Shown: positions 46,490-58,345, counted from the first letter of the stretch. The stretch: DNA of 64,000 nt from Flaccisagitta enflata (GCA_965153355.1 OZ231127.1:36084001-36148000); one strand, 5' to 3'. Made by a program: numbers and translations. The notes: generated from the sequence alone by a model not told the origin.

Positions 46490-46705
46490 AACCCCCATGA
46501 ACGCAGACCTTTCAAAGTCGGACAGCGAGACGACTTCCCTCGCTTTCTCTACGACGGGGATTCCGACGCTGAATCTACGCTGCCATGCGCGCATACGTGG
46601 AAGAAAATCTCGGTGTTTTCTAGATGTGGAACTTCAAACGGAAGAGGTTTTACGCTTTGCCATGTACAAATTTATGTTAATCATGACTCAAGGGAAATAC
46701 TAGGC
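46490..46705 (+). CDS. Coding-like fragment, unassigned
   Basis: The frame from ATG 46497 reads MNADLSKSDSETTSLAFSTT, passes through a basic RGRK stretch and ends TQGKY at TAG. The block is GC-richer than its surroundings and open in two plus-strand frames. I do not recognise the product; no clear splice sites link it to other exons. It may be a lone exon, a pseudogene piece or chance. Confidence 0.2.
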
Positions 46706-46755
46706 TTGATATCTGGCCACAATCAGAGGCGTGCATGTGGACGAGAGCAGTTAAG

Positions 46756-46932
46756 AACAAGGCCGGATACACGGCCAATACCAGTTACGGACGGGTGGGC
46801 AGGGGCGAAAATGCGCGTTTTCACACTTTCTAACTCGATCACCACGGACCAACGGACCGACGGGCGGACCGACGGACCGACGGACCGACGGACGGACAAA
46901 GCCTCGTATAGAGTTGCGTGTGCGCAACTAAA
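46756..46932 (+). mobile_element. Double-hairpin element, A type, intact
   Basis: AACAAGGCCGGATACACGGCC left hairpin, CAGTTACGGACGGGTGGGCA, GCGCGTTTTCACACTTTC, CGGACCGACGGACCGACGGA run, CTCGTATAGAGTTGCG and right hairpin AGTTGCGTGTGCGCAACT. Confidence 0.9.
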
Positions 46933-47503
46933 AATAAATAGAACTAAAAACTGTGTCTATGAACTTCCCCACCAGTTTAAGAATCGCGGAAAAGAAAAGC
47001 TCATCAACAGCATCCCTGGCGAGCGCATGACATGAAAGAACACGTGAGCAAAAAGCGACAATTGGAGGAAGCTGAGCATCAACAGGAAACTTTGGCATAT
47101 CCATAAGAGAAACCAAAAAGCACCCTCAACACGCTTTAACGAGTAAGATGAAGGGTCAGGGCTAAGAAAATCAAAAAATTCCACCAAATGGGCTAATGTT
47201 TTTAAAGTGGAGAAAATATTAGGGATCGGCTGAATGACAAATCCGCCGACGATACAAATCTGCTGTCATACAGCCCATGCCCGGAGCCGCAAAAATCAAA
47301 GAAAAATAATATGTTGCTCTGTATATAAATAGGGGGCACGATACGTCTACTGTCAAAGCTGCTCTGTGGAAGACCCATATTGTAAAGAACATCATTTTAA
47401 ATTTGGTCAACGTCACATGGAGCTCAAAAGGTTCGAGAACAGCATGACAGACAAATGAAACTCGGAGACACGCAGAAACTGACAAAAACAAAAAACAACA
47501 GAG

Positions 47504-47809
47504 GAACACACACGTACACACACACGCACGCACGCATGCATGCATGCACGCATGCACGCACGCACGCACACACACACACACGCGCACACACACACGCACA
47601 CACACACACACACACACGCTCATACGACAAACTCATCAACAAAACTAACTCACACCCAAACAACGAACAGACACACACAACTAACACACACAACAAAAAC
47701 ACACATAATGAACACACACAGAATGAACACACACAGAACAAACACAAACAGAACAAACACACACAGAGCGAACACTCATAGAATGAAAGCACGCACACGC
47801 GCACACGCT

Positions 47810-47884
<75 letters not shown>

Positions 47885-47922
47885 GCGCGCGCGCACGTAC
47901 ACACACAGACACACACACACAG
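47504..47922. repeat. CA-rich mosaic repeat
   Basis: CA repeats with CACG, CATG and AACACACA variants, including ATGCATGCATGCACGCATGC (about 47535), a 10-12-bp GAACACACACAGAAT-like repeat (47705-47780) and an alternating CGCGCGCGCGCAC run at 47882-47895. Confidence 0.95.
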
Positions 47923-48265
47923 GTGCTGCAGTTGCTTTGTTGTGATCTTTCCTCCGCCACGGGACGTCTATTTCAATTGTTTTGCTGCAAAAAAGATATT
48001 AGGCTCATCGTTAAGTATACCAGCCTATAAAGCGTAACGCGAGGCTCTCGATGGCTCCTCAAAGTCACAGGTTTAAATTTAACATTACTGTCCTATTTAA
48101 AAAAAAAGTACAGTTAAATCCCACTCTATTGGATTCCAGAGGACCAACAAATTTTGTTAGTCATTGGCAGAATTCTATTACAGCCAATATGAGAATAAAA
48201 AGAAAACATGAAAGCGGAATTCCGTTAGAAGCAGGTCTGTTGGAGCGGGGTTCAACCATAATTAA

Positions 48266-48428
48266 GGATAGCCTGGAGCGACTCTATAAGAGACTTTGTC
48301 CGTCTGTCCATCTGTCCGTCCATTTGTTCGTCCATCGGTCTTTGGGTCAGTGATGATCAAGTGCAAGTTGAAAAGTGTGCTAAAGCAAATTTTTGCGACC
48401 GATACTGGCTGTGCATCCTGCCTTGTTC
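48266..48428 (-). mobile_element. Double-hairpin element, A type, degraded
   Basis: GCGACTCTATAAGAGACTTT, GTCCGTCTGTCCATCTGTCC run, GTTGAAAAGTGTG and CATCCTGCCTTGTT. Hairpins are no longer complete. Confidence 0.65.
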
Positions 48429-48436
48429 TTACAAGA

Positions 48437-48439
<3 letters not shown>

Positions 48440-48486
<47 letters not shown>
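48440..48486. repeat. (GA)n microsatellite
   Basis: About 45 bp of GA directly after the hairpin element. Confidence 0.97.
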
Positions 48487-48492
<6 letters not shown>

Positions 48493-48519
48493 AACAGACA
48501 GAATAAAGTAGTTACGCCG

Positions 48520-49380
48520 CACGGCGTCCAGGAACAAACCCTAGGTTGAAAAAAATGGTCAAGATTCCCAACCTGGGGAAATTTTGTTTTTTTTTTATGT
48601 ATTAGCTACAAACAAATGGCATAAACAAAAAAATTAGCCAAGAAATATAGCATCTAAAGCTTAAACATAGCAAAAATGAAGCAATATTTGATATTTTTTA
48701 CATTAAATAATTAAACTTGTAGCTTCCAGGAATTTGTAAAATATATAAAAAGTGTGCCAATAGAGTAAAATGCTCTTACCTCTTTGGAAAGTTTTGAGGG
48801 TTATTTCACAAATACGAGCTAAAAAAACTAACTAAGCTGGCAATTTTTGTTTTTTTCCAATTCATTTTCATAGATACTTCATTAAGAATCTGGATAAATA
48901 AAAAAAAATGTATAACCTTTGTTGAGATACACATTTTGAAATATAAACTAGCTTGTTTCAAGATATATTTAATACATTAGAGCTAAAACTAAACAAAAAA
49001 CTATGAAAAATAGTTATTTTTTAGTGGTTTTTTATATTTTTTATTCTGATCAGTGAAAAATCTTTTCAAACAAACTTAAGGAGGTAAATGCATTAGTGCA
49101 GCAACTGAAACCAAACTTTTCATATATTTTTCATATTTTCAGAAGCTATAAACAATTTCAAACTCAATGCCATAAACAATTTTAAATTCAATGTCATAAA
49201 TAATTTTAAACTCAATGCTTTCTATTATTAGCCTATTAACTTTTTATTTCTAAGCCATTTTTTTATTTTTTGCTACGAATTTGCAGCTAATGCATAAAAA
49301 AAAAAAAAAAAAAAACATTTCCCTTGGTCAAGAGTTTGACCATTTTTTTTTTGACATAGGGTTTGTTCCCGGACGCCGTG
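48520..49380. mobile_element. 861-bp foldback, ends CACGGCGTCC / GGACGCCGTG
   Basis: Left CACGGCGTCCAGGAACAAAC then CCTAGGTTGAAAAAAATGG is matched in reverse at 49343-49380. Inner stretches (AAACATAGCAAAAATGAAGC, TAGCTACAAAC) also pair with the right half. Relative of 51599-53017. Confidence 0.85.
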
Positions 49381-49760
49381 ACCGTTGCTTGCGTCCTCGT
49401 TGCATTGTTTACTGTCAATTCATTAAAATTTGCAATAGAAATCTTGTTATTGTAATGTTTATTTCTCCATGTTATTGCCTAATGATGAACTATCAGAGGA
49501 CTGATAGATTGTCAGGTATAGGGATTTGCCAAAGTAGCATGTATTGGTCGCTATCATCATGGTTGCTTCTGGTGAGATGATCGGTTTTGCTCAGTTAGCT
49601 AGTTATTCGCCGTGTCCTGAACTTAAAAAAAAAGTCGCAATTTTCTTCAGGACACGGTAAAGGATAAAACCGATCTACTGGTAAATTACGTTTGTTTACA
49701 ACCCGGATCAGGACCGTACAGGCCTTAGTTTCTAATGTGACGCCTCCGTTTTGTTTTTGC

Positions 49761-50116
49761 TTTTAGTCGCGTGCTTCGCGACTCTACACCCCGCTTTGGT
49801 GGTCCGTTGGTCATTTAGTCGGTTAGTCAGTCGGTCAGTTAGTTAGTCGGTCGGTCGGTCGGTCCCCTTTTTACTTATTCAGCGTTTTTAGGCTTTTTGG
49901 GCTCACAGCTCCTTCCCAAATATCATTCTAAGTCTTTCTTAGTCATTCTAAGTCATAGTAATTTTTATTAAGTCACTAATGTCAATCAGGTCAATTTAGT
50001 CATTTAAGTCATTTTGAGTCATTTCAGGTCATTTTTAGTCATTTAAAGTCAATTTACGTCATCTTAAGTTATTCATGTCCCGCACGCGACTTATAGTTTT
50101 AGGTGTTGGCCTTGTT
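49761..50116 (-). mobile_element. Double-hairpin element, D type
   Basis: Right hairpin AGTCGCGTGCTTCGCGACT, GTCGGTCGGTCGGTCGGTCC run, then about 140 bp of AAGTCATTCT-type tandem units, and CGCACGCGACTTATAGTTTT...TGGCCTTGTT. Confidence 0.85.
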
Positions 50117-50165
50117 TTTTTCTTTATGCTATTTACCTAACGGACTGACAGACGTACGCAAATGC

Positions 50166-50270
50166 AAACATGGTCGGATTCACGGCCAATAAGAAGTCGC
50201 TTGCGGGTGGGCAAGACAGTATGGGGCTGGTAAGGGGCAGTTATGCGGGTGGGCAGGAGGTCTACACATT
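50166..50270 (+). mobile_element. Double-hairpin element fragment, A-type left end
   Basis: AACATGGTCGGATTCACGGCC then AGTCGCTTGCGGGTGGGCAA. The GCGGGTGGGCA block is duplicated at about 50242-50256. Confidence 0.6.
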
Positions 50271-50704
50271 TTTTTTTGTAACGACGAGGTATGAGGACGT
50301 GATGCTAAAACTTTGTCAAAATTTAAGCCCCAGACTCGAATTTTAGAAAAAATTGGTTCTATATTCCAGATTTCAACTTTTTACATAAATTATTATTAAA
50401 ACACGGTTGAACCCCGCTCTAACGGACCCGCCACCAACGGAATTCCGCCTATAATAGATAAAAAATCATTATCTCTACAAGTTTATTTCTTTCATTTCCT
50501 TTGTTGGCAACAACAGAATTCCACCTATAACAGAAGAAAATTGTTGGTCCCCTGAAATCCGTTAGTGGGGTTCAACTGTATCTCTTTAAGTAAGAAATAA
50601 TTTTAAGTTGCTTTCATTCATCAAATAGATAAATTGTTTTGATAAACACTAATATTTAAGGAAGACTATATCACATAATAAACATAACTACACTTTTTAA
50701 ATTA

Positions 50705-51595
50705 CACTCATTTCATTTTATAAGAACATGTTATTTTTTTCTGAGGCTCAGCGTTCTTATTTTTTAGGCAATTTGAGGCTCAAACTTTTCTTATGATGCT
50801 CTTATTTCATTTTGATCTCTAGCTTATACGGAGATCTTTTTCTGGTAACCTAACTCAAATATCTAACTGAAACAAGATGAAAAACATTCACCAAGATGTT
50901 TATCTCAAACTGATCAAATTATATTAATAATGTGATGTACACGCTTTTCATTTTATAAGAACATGGATTTTTAAAGTCAGCCTCAGCGTTCTTATTTTCA
51001 ACCTCTTTTTGAGGCTCAAGCGTTCTTAACATGTTCTTATTTTTGAATTAGATAATCTCTTTGATTATATATCTATATCAATATAAAAGTTTGTTTTTTA
51101 AGCAGTTGTAAAAAAAACACATTTTCATTAAATAAAAAGAAATATAAGATTTATATCTAATAAATAATGAATTATCATTTTAGGAAGCATTATCAAAATA
51201 TTCATTATTCAATGTTTTTCATATAATTTTACTATTTTTTTGAAAACTTATATTCTTATCTTCAAATCTGAGGCTCAGCATGTTCTTAAGATGTTCTTAT
51301 TTTTTGGCCAAATTTGAGGCTGATGTTCTTATAAACAGTGTTCTTATAAAAAGAAAAGCGTGTAAATTAAAATCAATTATTGCATTTGCACAGTCTCACT
51401 TTTAGTTTCATGAAGATAATTGTTAGGGCAGTTCGTTGAAGAAGGGATTATGCTAAACAGCAACAAATAACGTTCTGATATTTTTAAACCCTTCAGGTCT
51501 TGAGGCTGGTGATGTTTTTATGATTGTTCTTATTTTTTTCCTCATCTGAGCCTCAATGTTCTTATAAACAAGGTTCCTAGTCAAAGAAATGAGTG
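50705..51595. mobile_element. Older relative of the 423-bp MITE, carrying a younger copy inside
   Basis: Ends CACTCATTTCATTTTATAAG and TAGTCAAAGAAATGAGTG are inverted and flanked by TA (50703-50704, 51596-51597). Removing the nested 423-bp copy and one TA leaves about 466 bp. Confidence 0.82.
50940..51362. mobile_element. 423-bp MITE, second copy, nested
   Basis: Same ends, TA flanks (50938-50939, 51363-51364) and same length as 29282-29704. It sits inside an older member of the same family. Confidence 0.92.
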
Positions 51596-51598
51596 TAT

Positions 51599-53017
51599 CA
51601 CGGCGTCCAGGAACAAACCATAGGTCTAAAAAAATGCTCAAGACTCCTGACCTGGGAAAAAGTCTCTTTTGATGCATTAGCTATCAATTTATGGCAAAAA
51701 TTAAAAAATCGGCTTGGAAATATAGAATTCAAAGCTTAAAGATAGCAAAAATGAAGCATTTTTATATATTTTTAATATCAGAAATTAGAATTGTAGCTTC
51801 AAGCTGTTTAAAAAATATCTGAAAAATGTGGCAATAGTTGCTGTAATAATGCTTTTACCTATTTGGTAAGTTCAGAGGGTTATTTTATAGATAAAAACTA
51901 AAAAAGCTATTTCAAACTATAAAATTGATTTTTTTTCAGCCAATTTTCATAATTACTTATTTAAAATTCTTGAAGACTATGAAAAGTGTAGAAACATTAT
52001 TGAGATACACATGCTGGAATATACAGGGTGAACAACCTCAAGTGGGGGAAAGTAAAAGCTAATTACGCCTAAACAATTTGAGATATTCATAATTTGAAAG
52101 TTGCTCCTTGTAGGGAACTGCTTGACATTTGTTCCTCTTGATTTGGTTGGTCAAACTAGAAAAATTGATACAGCTAAAAAGATATGACCAAAATTGTGAA
52201 GGTTCCTCTCTAACCTTAAAAAATTGTTCATTGATTCTCAATCGAACTCAAGTTGCGGAGAAGAAAATGGCATGTCTTTATCAACTTAGATAAAAAAACC
52301 TAAAAGGCATTCATGGTGCTTCAGGTAGAAACCGAGAATGCAACATTTGGTTCAATAATTTATGGAAGAATAAAGCAACACCATTTACCAGTTTCAAAGC
52401 ACTCAAGTCTGAAAGTTGTTTTTTGAGCTATTCCTAGTTTTGGACATTTCAAAGATTTTAATATATCCTCTGAAGTATTTGAGCTAATGACCTCAGTTTT
52501 GGCTAACATTAAATGTCAGGTAATTTTCTACAACACTGCAAAAGATGAAACATGATACTCTGGCAGTTTTAGAATCCTAAGCTTCTACTTTCCCCCATTT
52601 GAGCTTGTTCACCGTGTAATCCAGCTAGTTTTAAGAAATATTTGATAGTTTAGAGCTTAGAAATAAAAAAAAATAACAAAAAATAGTCATTTTATAACAG
52701 TTTTTGGCATTTTTTTGTTTTGATTATTAGAAAATCACTCTGAACAAACTGAAGTAGGTAAAAGCATTAGTGCAACCACTGTAGCTAAACTAATTATACA
52801 TTTCTACATACTTTTAGAAGCCATGAATACAATTTTTAATCTAAAATATGCTTAAAAATGCCTTTTTTGGCTATTATTTGACTATCAATTCTATATTTCC
52901 AAGCCGATTTTTTAATTTTTGCTATGAATTGATAGCTAATGCATCAAAAAAAACTTTTTCCCAGGTCAGGAGTCTTGAGCATTTTTTTAGACCTATGGTT
53001 TGTTCCTGGACGCCGTG
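51599..53017. mobile_element. CACGGCGTCC foldback, interrupted by a 593-bp MITE
   Basis: Ends CACGGCGTCCAGGAACAAAC and GTTTGTTCCTGGACGCCGTG; the next about 30 nt inward also pair perfectly (CATAGGTCTAAAAAAATG). Without the nested MITE it would be about 824 bp, similar to the 861-bp copy. Confidence 0.88.
52024..52616. mobile_element. 593-bp MITE, nested, TA target duplication
   Basis: Ends CAGGGTGAACAACCTCAAGT and ACTTTCCCCCATTTGAGCTT...CACCGTG, with TA at 52022-52023 and 52617-52618. In the uninterrupted relative the sequence at this point is GAAATATAAACTAGCTTG. Confidence 0.9.
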
Positions 53018-53149
53018 CGTATGGCAATCATTGTGGTAATTGAACTTCGACAAAATAATGAGGACACAAGTCAGCCTATGATCTGGAAAAATTTAAAGAC
53101 ATCCCAGCCTCAGAAAAACAGTACTATAGCCGATTTTTCGTCATCTGAA

Positions 53150-53228
53150 ATATCGTGTACGGACCGACCTTCCTTTCCACGGACGGACAGACCCCCTTAT
53201 ATAAAGATGCTTAGCAAGCGACTAAAAA
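53150..53228 (+). mobile_element. Double-hairpin element, right-end fragment
   Basis: CGGACCGACCTTCCTTTCCA, CGGACGGACAGACCCCCTTA and AGCAAGCGACTAAAAAG. Left end missing. Confidence 0.5.
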
Positions 53229-53911
53229 GTTCATTACAAACTTTTTTTTTCAAATTTTACTTTAACAGAAAAGAAAACCGCATGTTCAACACTTTTTACA
53301 TTTATTCTTATATATTCAGGTAAATTCTTATCAAAAAGCAAAATCATACATATAAATAACAAGGCCAAGAGATGTCTGATAAATGCGTCCTCTTCAGATA
53401 TGAGACATTAGGATGAATAGAGATGACTCGATGAAGAAAAACTCTTTAATGACGCTTGGCGATCAAGAGTTTTAGTTAGATCGTACCAAGTTTTGGTGGG
53501 CTGGGGAGTGGAAAATAATCACAGAAAGGAGTCGCGCTAAAATCCAAAGTTGTATCACGCTCTAAATCATCTGAAATAATGAACCTCACTCTTTTAATTG
53601 TTTTATTTACCTTTGATTAATTTCTTTTCTTGCTTTGGCTGATCAAAATACTTGTCTGAATGGGTTATCCAATAAGGATTCCAGTACAGTATTTTTTTCT
53701 CTTCTCAGCCTAAGGAGTGACAGACTTTTCTAGTTTTCAATCAAGAAATAAATCATCTTGAAAAAAAAATTGAATCTAGCTAAGACTAAGACAATATAAG
53801 CTTCACCTAAGCAACGAGTGTTCTGAGAATTCTCCTATGACTGGCAGAATTCCAGCTGGTATTATGCGAAAACCGACTAACCATCTAAGTATAAAGTAGA
53901 TTCCCGGCATA

Positions 53912-53912
53912 C

Positions 53913-53969
<57 letters not shown>
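53912..53969. repeat. (GA)n microsatellite
   Basis: About 55 bp of GA repeat in intergenic DNA. Confidence 0.97.
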
Positions 53970-53970
<1 letters not shown>

Positions 53971-54763
53971 AGGATTTAGATCATGTTACACAAACGACGA
54001 TGAGAACTAGAAAAGGCTGTAAAAGCTAAAAGAAGCATGAATGAGAGTTGAGCGAAAAATATTAGAAAAAAAATCACGTTATATTCACATCTCCCGCACA
54101 ACTGGCGAATGGATAGAATTTTCATCAAACAGCAAGAAATACTCAATCAACGCTTCACGAGCAGTAGTTTGACATTATTAAGGCAACAAGGACACCATCC
54201 GGGCAGAAGCAGACCAAAATTTGGTCACCAAACTATTTCACTACGATGCCCTCTCTCTTTCTGTTACGAAACAGATGATCTTTACACACTGAAAATAGAG
54301 GGTACAACAAAGAAAAGGACCGATGACACAATGATAATACTATCCAGTTAACAAGACTAGATCATTGCACAGCAACCATTCGAAAAAATGGCACTATTAT
54401 GTAGGCACAAGCCAGAAGCGAAATTGAAGTATAGTCCAGTCTGCTGATGCATGAAATCGAGCAAACTCGGCTTTTCTGGAACAAAATTTGAAATTTGGAT
54501 ACAAGTGTTTAAGGTCATGTAAATTATGATAATGATAGGTGCAGGTCAAAAAAATTTGAGCATCTATCTTCAATATTCATCTAAAATTTTTAACACCATG
54601 CCACCGCCAAACTGTTTGCCCTAGGGCATTACAATTTTATGAGCAAGAAAATATGTGTTGTGTACATGTCCATATCAAATTTCAGCTCTCTAGCTTTATT
54701 AGAAGCGGAGATATAGCCAATTTACTTTTTGGTGTGTTTTTTTCAAAAATGCCCTTTTTCCAA

Positions 54764-54969
54764 AACAAGGCCGGATACACGGCTACCCCAGTCGCGTGCG
54801 GGTGGGCAGGGGCCGTAGTTGAGGTCACCAGATCATTTGGGTAGGAGCAGTGAAGCCAAAATTCCCAAAAACCCAAAAAAAGTAAAGTGTGACGGACCAA
54901 TGGACGGACGGACGGAGGGACTGACGGACCGACAAAGCGGGGTGTAGAGTCGCGTAGCACGCGACTAAA
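54764..54969 (+). mobile_element. Double-hairpin element, A type
   Basis: AACAAGGCCGGATACACGGC, CCCCAGTCGCGTGCGGGTGG, GGACGGACGGACGGAGGGAC run and right hairpin AGTCGCGTAGCACGCGACT. Confidence 0.9.
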
Positions 54970-55142
54970 AATGCAGTTTTTATATACAAATATAAATTTG
55001 CTATATCTCTGCTTCTAATAAAGCTAGAGAGCTAAAATTTGGTGTGCATATGTACAAAACACATATTTTTTAGCTCATCAAATTTCATTTCCCTCACTTT
55101 AGGGGTTTGGCGATGGCATAATTATAAAAATTTCAATTAAAT

Positions 55143-55336
55143 TTTTAGTTGCGTGCTACGCGACTCTACACCCCGCTTTGTCGGTCCGTCGGTCAGTCCA
55201 TCCGTCGGTCACACTTCATTTTTTTGAGTTTTTGAGGTTTTTGGCCTTACTTCTCCTGCCCAAATGATCTGGTGTACTCAATTACGGCCCCTACCCACCC
55301 ACACGCGACTGGGGTAGCCGTGTATCCGGCCTTGTT
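55143..55336 (-). mobile_element. Double-hairpin element, A type
   Basis: Right hairpin AGTTGCGTGCTACGCGACT, GTCGGTCCGTCGGTCAGTCC run, CTTCTCCTGCCCAAATGATC and left end GGGGTAGCCGTGTATCCGGCC. Confidence 0.9.
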
Positions 55337-55793
55337 AAGATAGGTGCTCAAATTTTTTTGGCCTGCACCTATCATAATCATAATCTACATGACTTTAGAT
55401 ACTTGTATGCAAATTTTCAAGCTTTGTTCCAGAAAAGCCGTCCTTTCTTCAAAAATCTGGACTAGTAGAGTGAGATTCAAAGTTATGGTTTGGATCCATA
55501 CATCGTAATGAAAGGTCAATTTTGAATTAAAGTCAGGACTGACATGAATTCCAGAAAACCATTCAAAACAACAAATATAACTAAGACAACTTTTTGTCAT
55601 TAATATTATTAAATAGAAATAAATATTTGATGATCAAGATGATTAAATACAATAACAAATACAATCAATTCTACCCCATGTGGGGTATATCGATAACTTC
55701 CAATGCCAACGGAACTGAATTTTTGAAAAGCCAAAACTAATTTTACTTTTGTATGATTGTCTTAGATATTTTTGCTGTGCGTTGGAACTTCTT

Positions 55794-56018
55794 TTTTTTA
55801 GTCGCGTGCACGCGACTCTACACTCCGCTTTGTCCGTCCGTCCGTCGGTCGGTCGGTCGGTCACACTTTACTTTTTTTATCAATTTTATTTTTTTAGGTC
55901 ATTTTAGGTCACATAGGAGTATACTAAGTCATTTTAAGTCATTCTAAGTCATTCTAAATCATTCAAAGTCATTCTGAATGTAAGTCTCGCACGCGACTTA
56001 TAGGTGTTGGCCTTGTTT
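55794..56018 (-). mobile_element. Double-hairpin element, D type
   Basis: Right hairpin AGTCGCGTGCACGCGACT, GTCGGTCGGTCGGTCGGTCA run, about 80 bp of AAGTCATTCT-type units, CGCACGCGACTTATAGGTGT and TGGCCTTGTTT. Confidence 0.88.
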
Positions 56019-56549
56019 CGTAACTCGTTGACCAATGTTTAATTGGCAAGCTTTCATTTTTTTCAAAGGACTGCATTTTTCATTTTTTAGTACTGAACAA
56101 TTAACAAATACATTTAAAAACTGGAAAAACAAGGAAGTTATTCGTAAGGTTTGAAAGTCTTGGTGAAAAAGACGGTTTCAAACAACATGGGATTTTTATT
56201 CTAGAAATTGAAAGTCTTGTTAAGTATTCAATCAAAGTTTTCTTTTTAAATATAGAGTGATCATGACCTCTAAAAAACAGATATGACATATGGAGCAATT
56301 TCCACCTTCCAAGTAGCTCATATTCCATCGAAACTTTAGCGAGAAAGCATTAACATTAATATTGGCATTCAAATCAAGCTTTTCTTTCTTTTTTTATTTC
56401 TAAAATGAGGTTTCTCTGTGTATCTTGCGGTACTAGAGTCAATTTGTTAGATAGCACGATTTGGTTTTTGGAGTCACAAGATAAGATTAGCACCAGCATC
56501 AGAGGCTTTAGATGAAGTTAGTTATCTGTCACTAGGGACTTTTATTTTT

Positions 56550-56580
56550 GTCCGCGACGGAATATCATTCCGACGCGGAC
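56550..56580. other. Long perfect-but-one hairpin at the head of the satellite region
   Basis: GTCCGCGACGGAAT, a 3-nt loop ATC, then ATTCCGACGCGGAC: a 14-bp stem with one mismatch. A (GTC)n run follows at 56597-56640. Confidence 0.85.
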
Positions 56581-56644
56581 TATAATTCAAGGCGGGTGGG
56601 TGTCGTCGTCGTCGTCGTTGTCGTCGTCGTCGTTGTCGTAACGG

Positions 56645-58345
56645 ATTTTAAAAAATGGATAACTTTTTTATGCTTTGACCGATTTGGTTCATATTTGGTG
56701 GGAAGTTGTGCTAGGGTAAGGCGCTTTACATCCTATCCGATTTTTGTGATCCGACCAACCCAACCGGCCCAACCAGCCTACCGGCCTAAAAGTGAAAAAC
56801 GCGCATAACTTTGGCATTTTTCAACCGATTTGGCTGAAATTTGGTATGGAGTCTCTAAATGGAAGGCCTCTACATATGTATATGATTTATATGCATTTGA
56901 GCATGCTAACTGGCCAAACTGACCTACCACCCAACCAGCCAACCGGCCTAAAGAAAAACTTAGTAACTTTGTCATTTTTCAACTGATTTGGTTGAAACTT
57001 GGTATGGAGTCTCTAAATGGAAGGACTCAGCATATGCAAACTATTTATCCTGTTAAACCAGCCTACCACCCAACCAGCCTACCGGCCTAAAAGTGAAAAA
57101 CGTGCATAACTTTGGCATTTTTCAACCGATTTGGTTGAAATTTGGCATGGAGTCTCTAAATGGAAGGCCTCAACATATGTATATGATTTATATGCATTTG
57201 AGCATGCTAACTGAAACCGACCTACCACCCAACCAGCCAACCGCTAAAAAGTGAAAAACTTGCGTAACTTTGTCATTTTTCAACTGATTTGGTTGAAACT
57301 TGGCGGGTGTCTCTAAATGGAAGGACTCAGCATATGCAAACTATTTATCCTGTTAAACCAGCCTACCACCCAACCAGCCTACTGGCCTAAAAGTGAAAAC
57401 GTGCATAACTTTGGCATTTTTCAACCGATTTGGCTAAATTTGGTATGAGTCTCTAAATGGAAGGCCTCAACATATGTATATGATTTATATGCATTTGAGC
57501 ATGCTAACCCCAAACTGACCTATACCCAACCAGCCAACCGGCCTTAAAGTGAAAAACTTGCGTAACTTTGTCATTTTTCAACTGATTTGGTTGAAACTTG
57601 GGAGTCTCTAAATGGAAGGACTCAGCATATGCAAACTATTTATCCTGTTAAACCAGCCTACCACCCAACCAGCCTACCAGCCTAAAAATGAAATATGTGC
57701 ATATCTTTGGCATTTTTCAACCGATTTTGTTGAAATTTGGTGTGGAGTCTCCAAATGGAAGGACTCATCATACGTATGTGATTTATATGCATTTGAGCAT
57801 GCTAACCCAAACTGACCTACCACCCAACCAGCCTACCTACCAAAAAGTGAAACTTGCATAACTTTGTCATTTTTCAATCAATTTGGTTGAAACTTGATAT
57901 GGAGTCTCTAAATGGAAGAACTCAACATATGCACACTATTTATCCTGTCAAACCAGCCTACCACTCAACCAGCCTACCAGCCTAAAAGTGAAAAATGTGC
58001 ATATCTTTGTTTTTCAACCAATTAGGTTGAACTTTGGTATGGAGTCTCTAAATGGAAGGACTCAGCACATGTATGTGATTTATTTATGTTTGAGCATGAA
58101 CCAGCCAAACCCACCTACCACCCAACCAGCTTACCGGCGTAAAAGTTAAAAACTTGCATAAGTTGGATATTTTTCAACCAATTTGTTTGAAACTTGGTAT
58201 GGAGTCTCTAAATGAAAGACCTCAACATATGCACACTATTTATCCAAACCAGTTTACCACCCAACCACCCTACTAGCCTAAAAGTGAAAAATGTGCATAA
58301 CTTTGCCATTTTTCATCGGATGTGCATGAAACTTTGTATGGAGGC
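56645..58345. repeat. Tandem array of about 150-bp units in two alternating variants
   Basis: About 10-11 units, each with CCAACCAGCCTACCGGCCTA, AACTTTGGCATTTTTCAACC and GGAGTCTCTAAATGGAAGG. One variant continues TATATGATTTATATGCATTT, the other TGCAAACTATTTATCCTGTT, and they alternate, giving a higher-order period of about 300 bp. Confidence 0.95.

Larger units (their letters stand above)
54470..55441. mobile_element. Foldback element with two A-type insertions
   Basis: GGCTTTTCTGGAACAAAATT...GATAATGATAGGTGCAGGTC on the left pairs with 55334-55441 on the right, and GCTCTCTAGCTTTATTAGAAG (about 54685) pairs with TTCTAATAAAGCTAGAGAGC (about 55014). The A elements 54764-54969 (centre) and 55143-55336 (right arm) are in opposite orientation. 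Confidence 0.85.
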
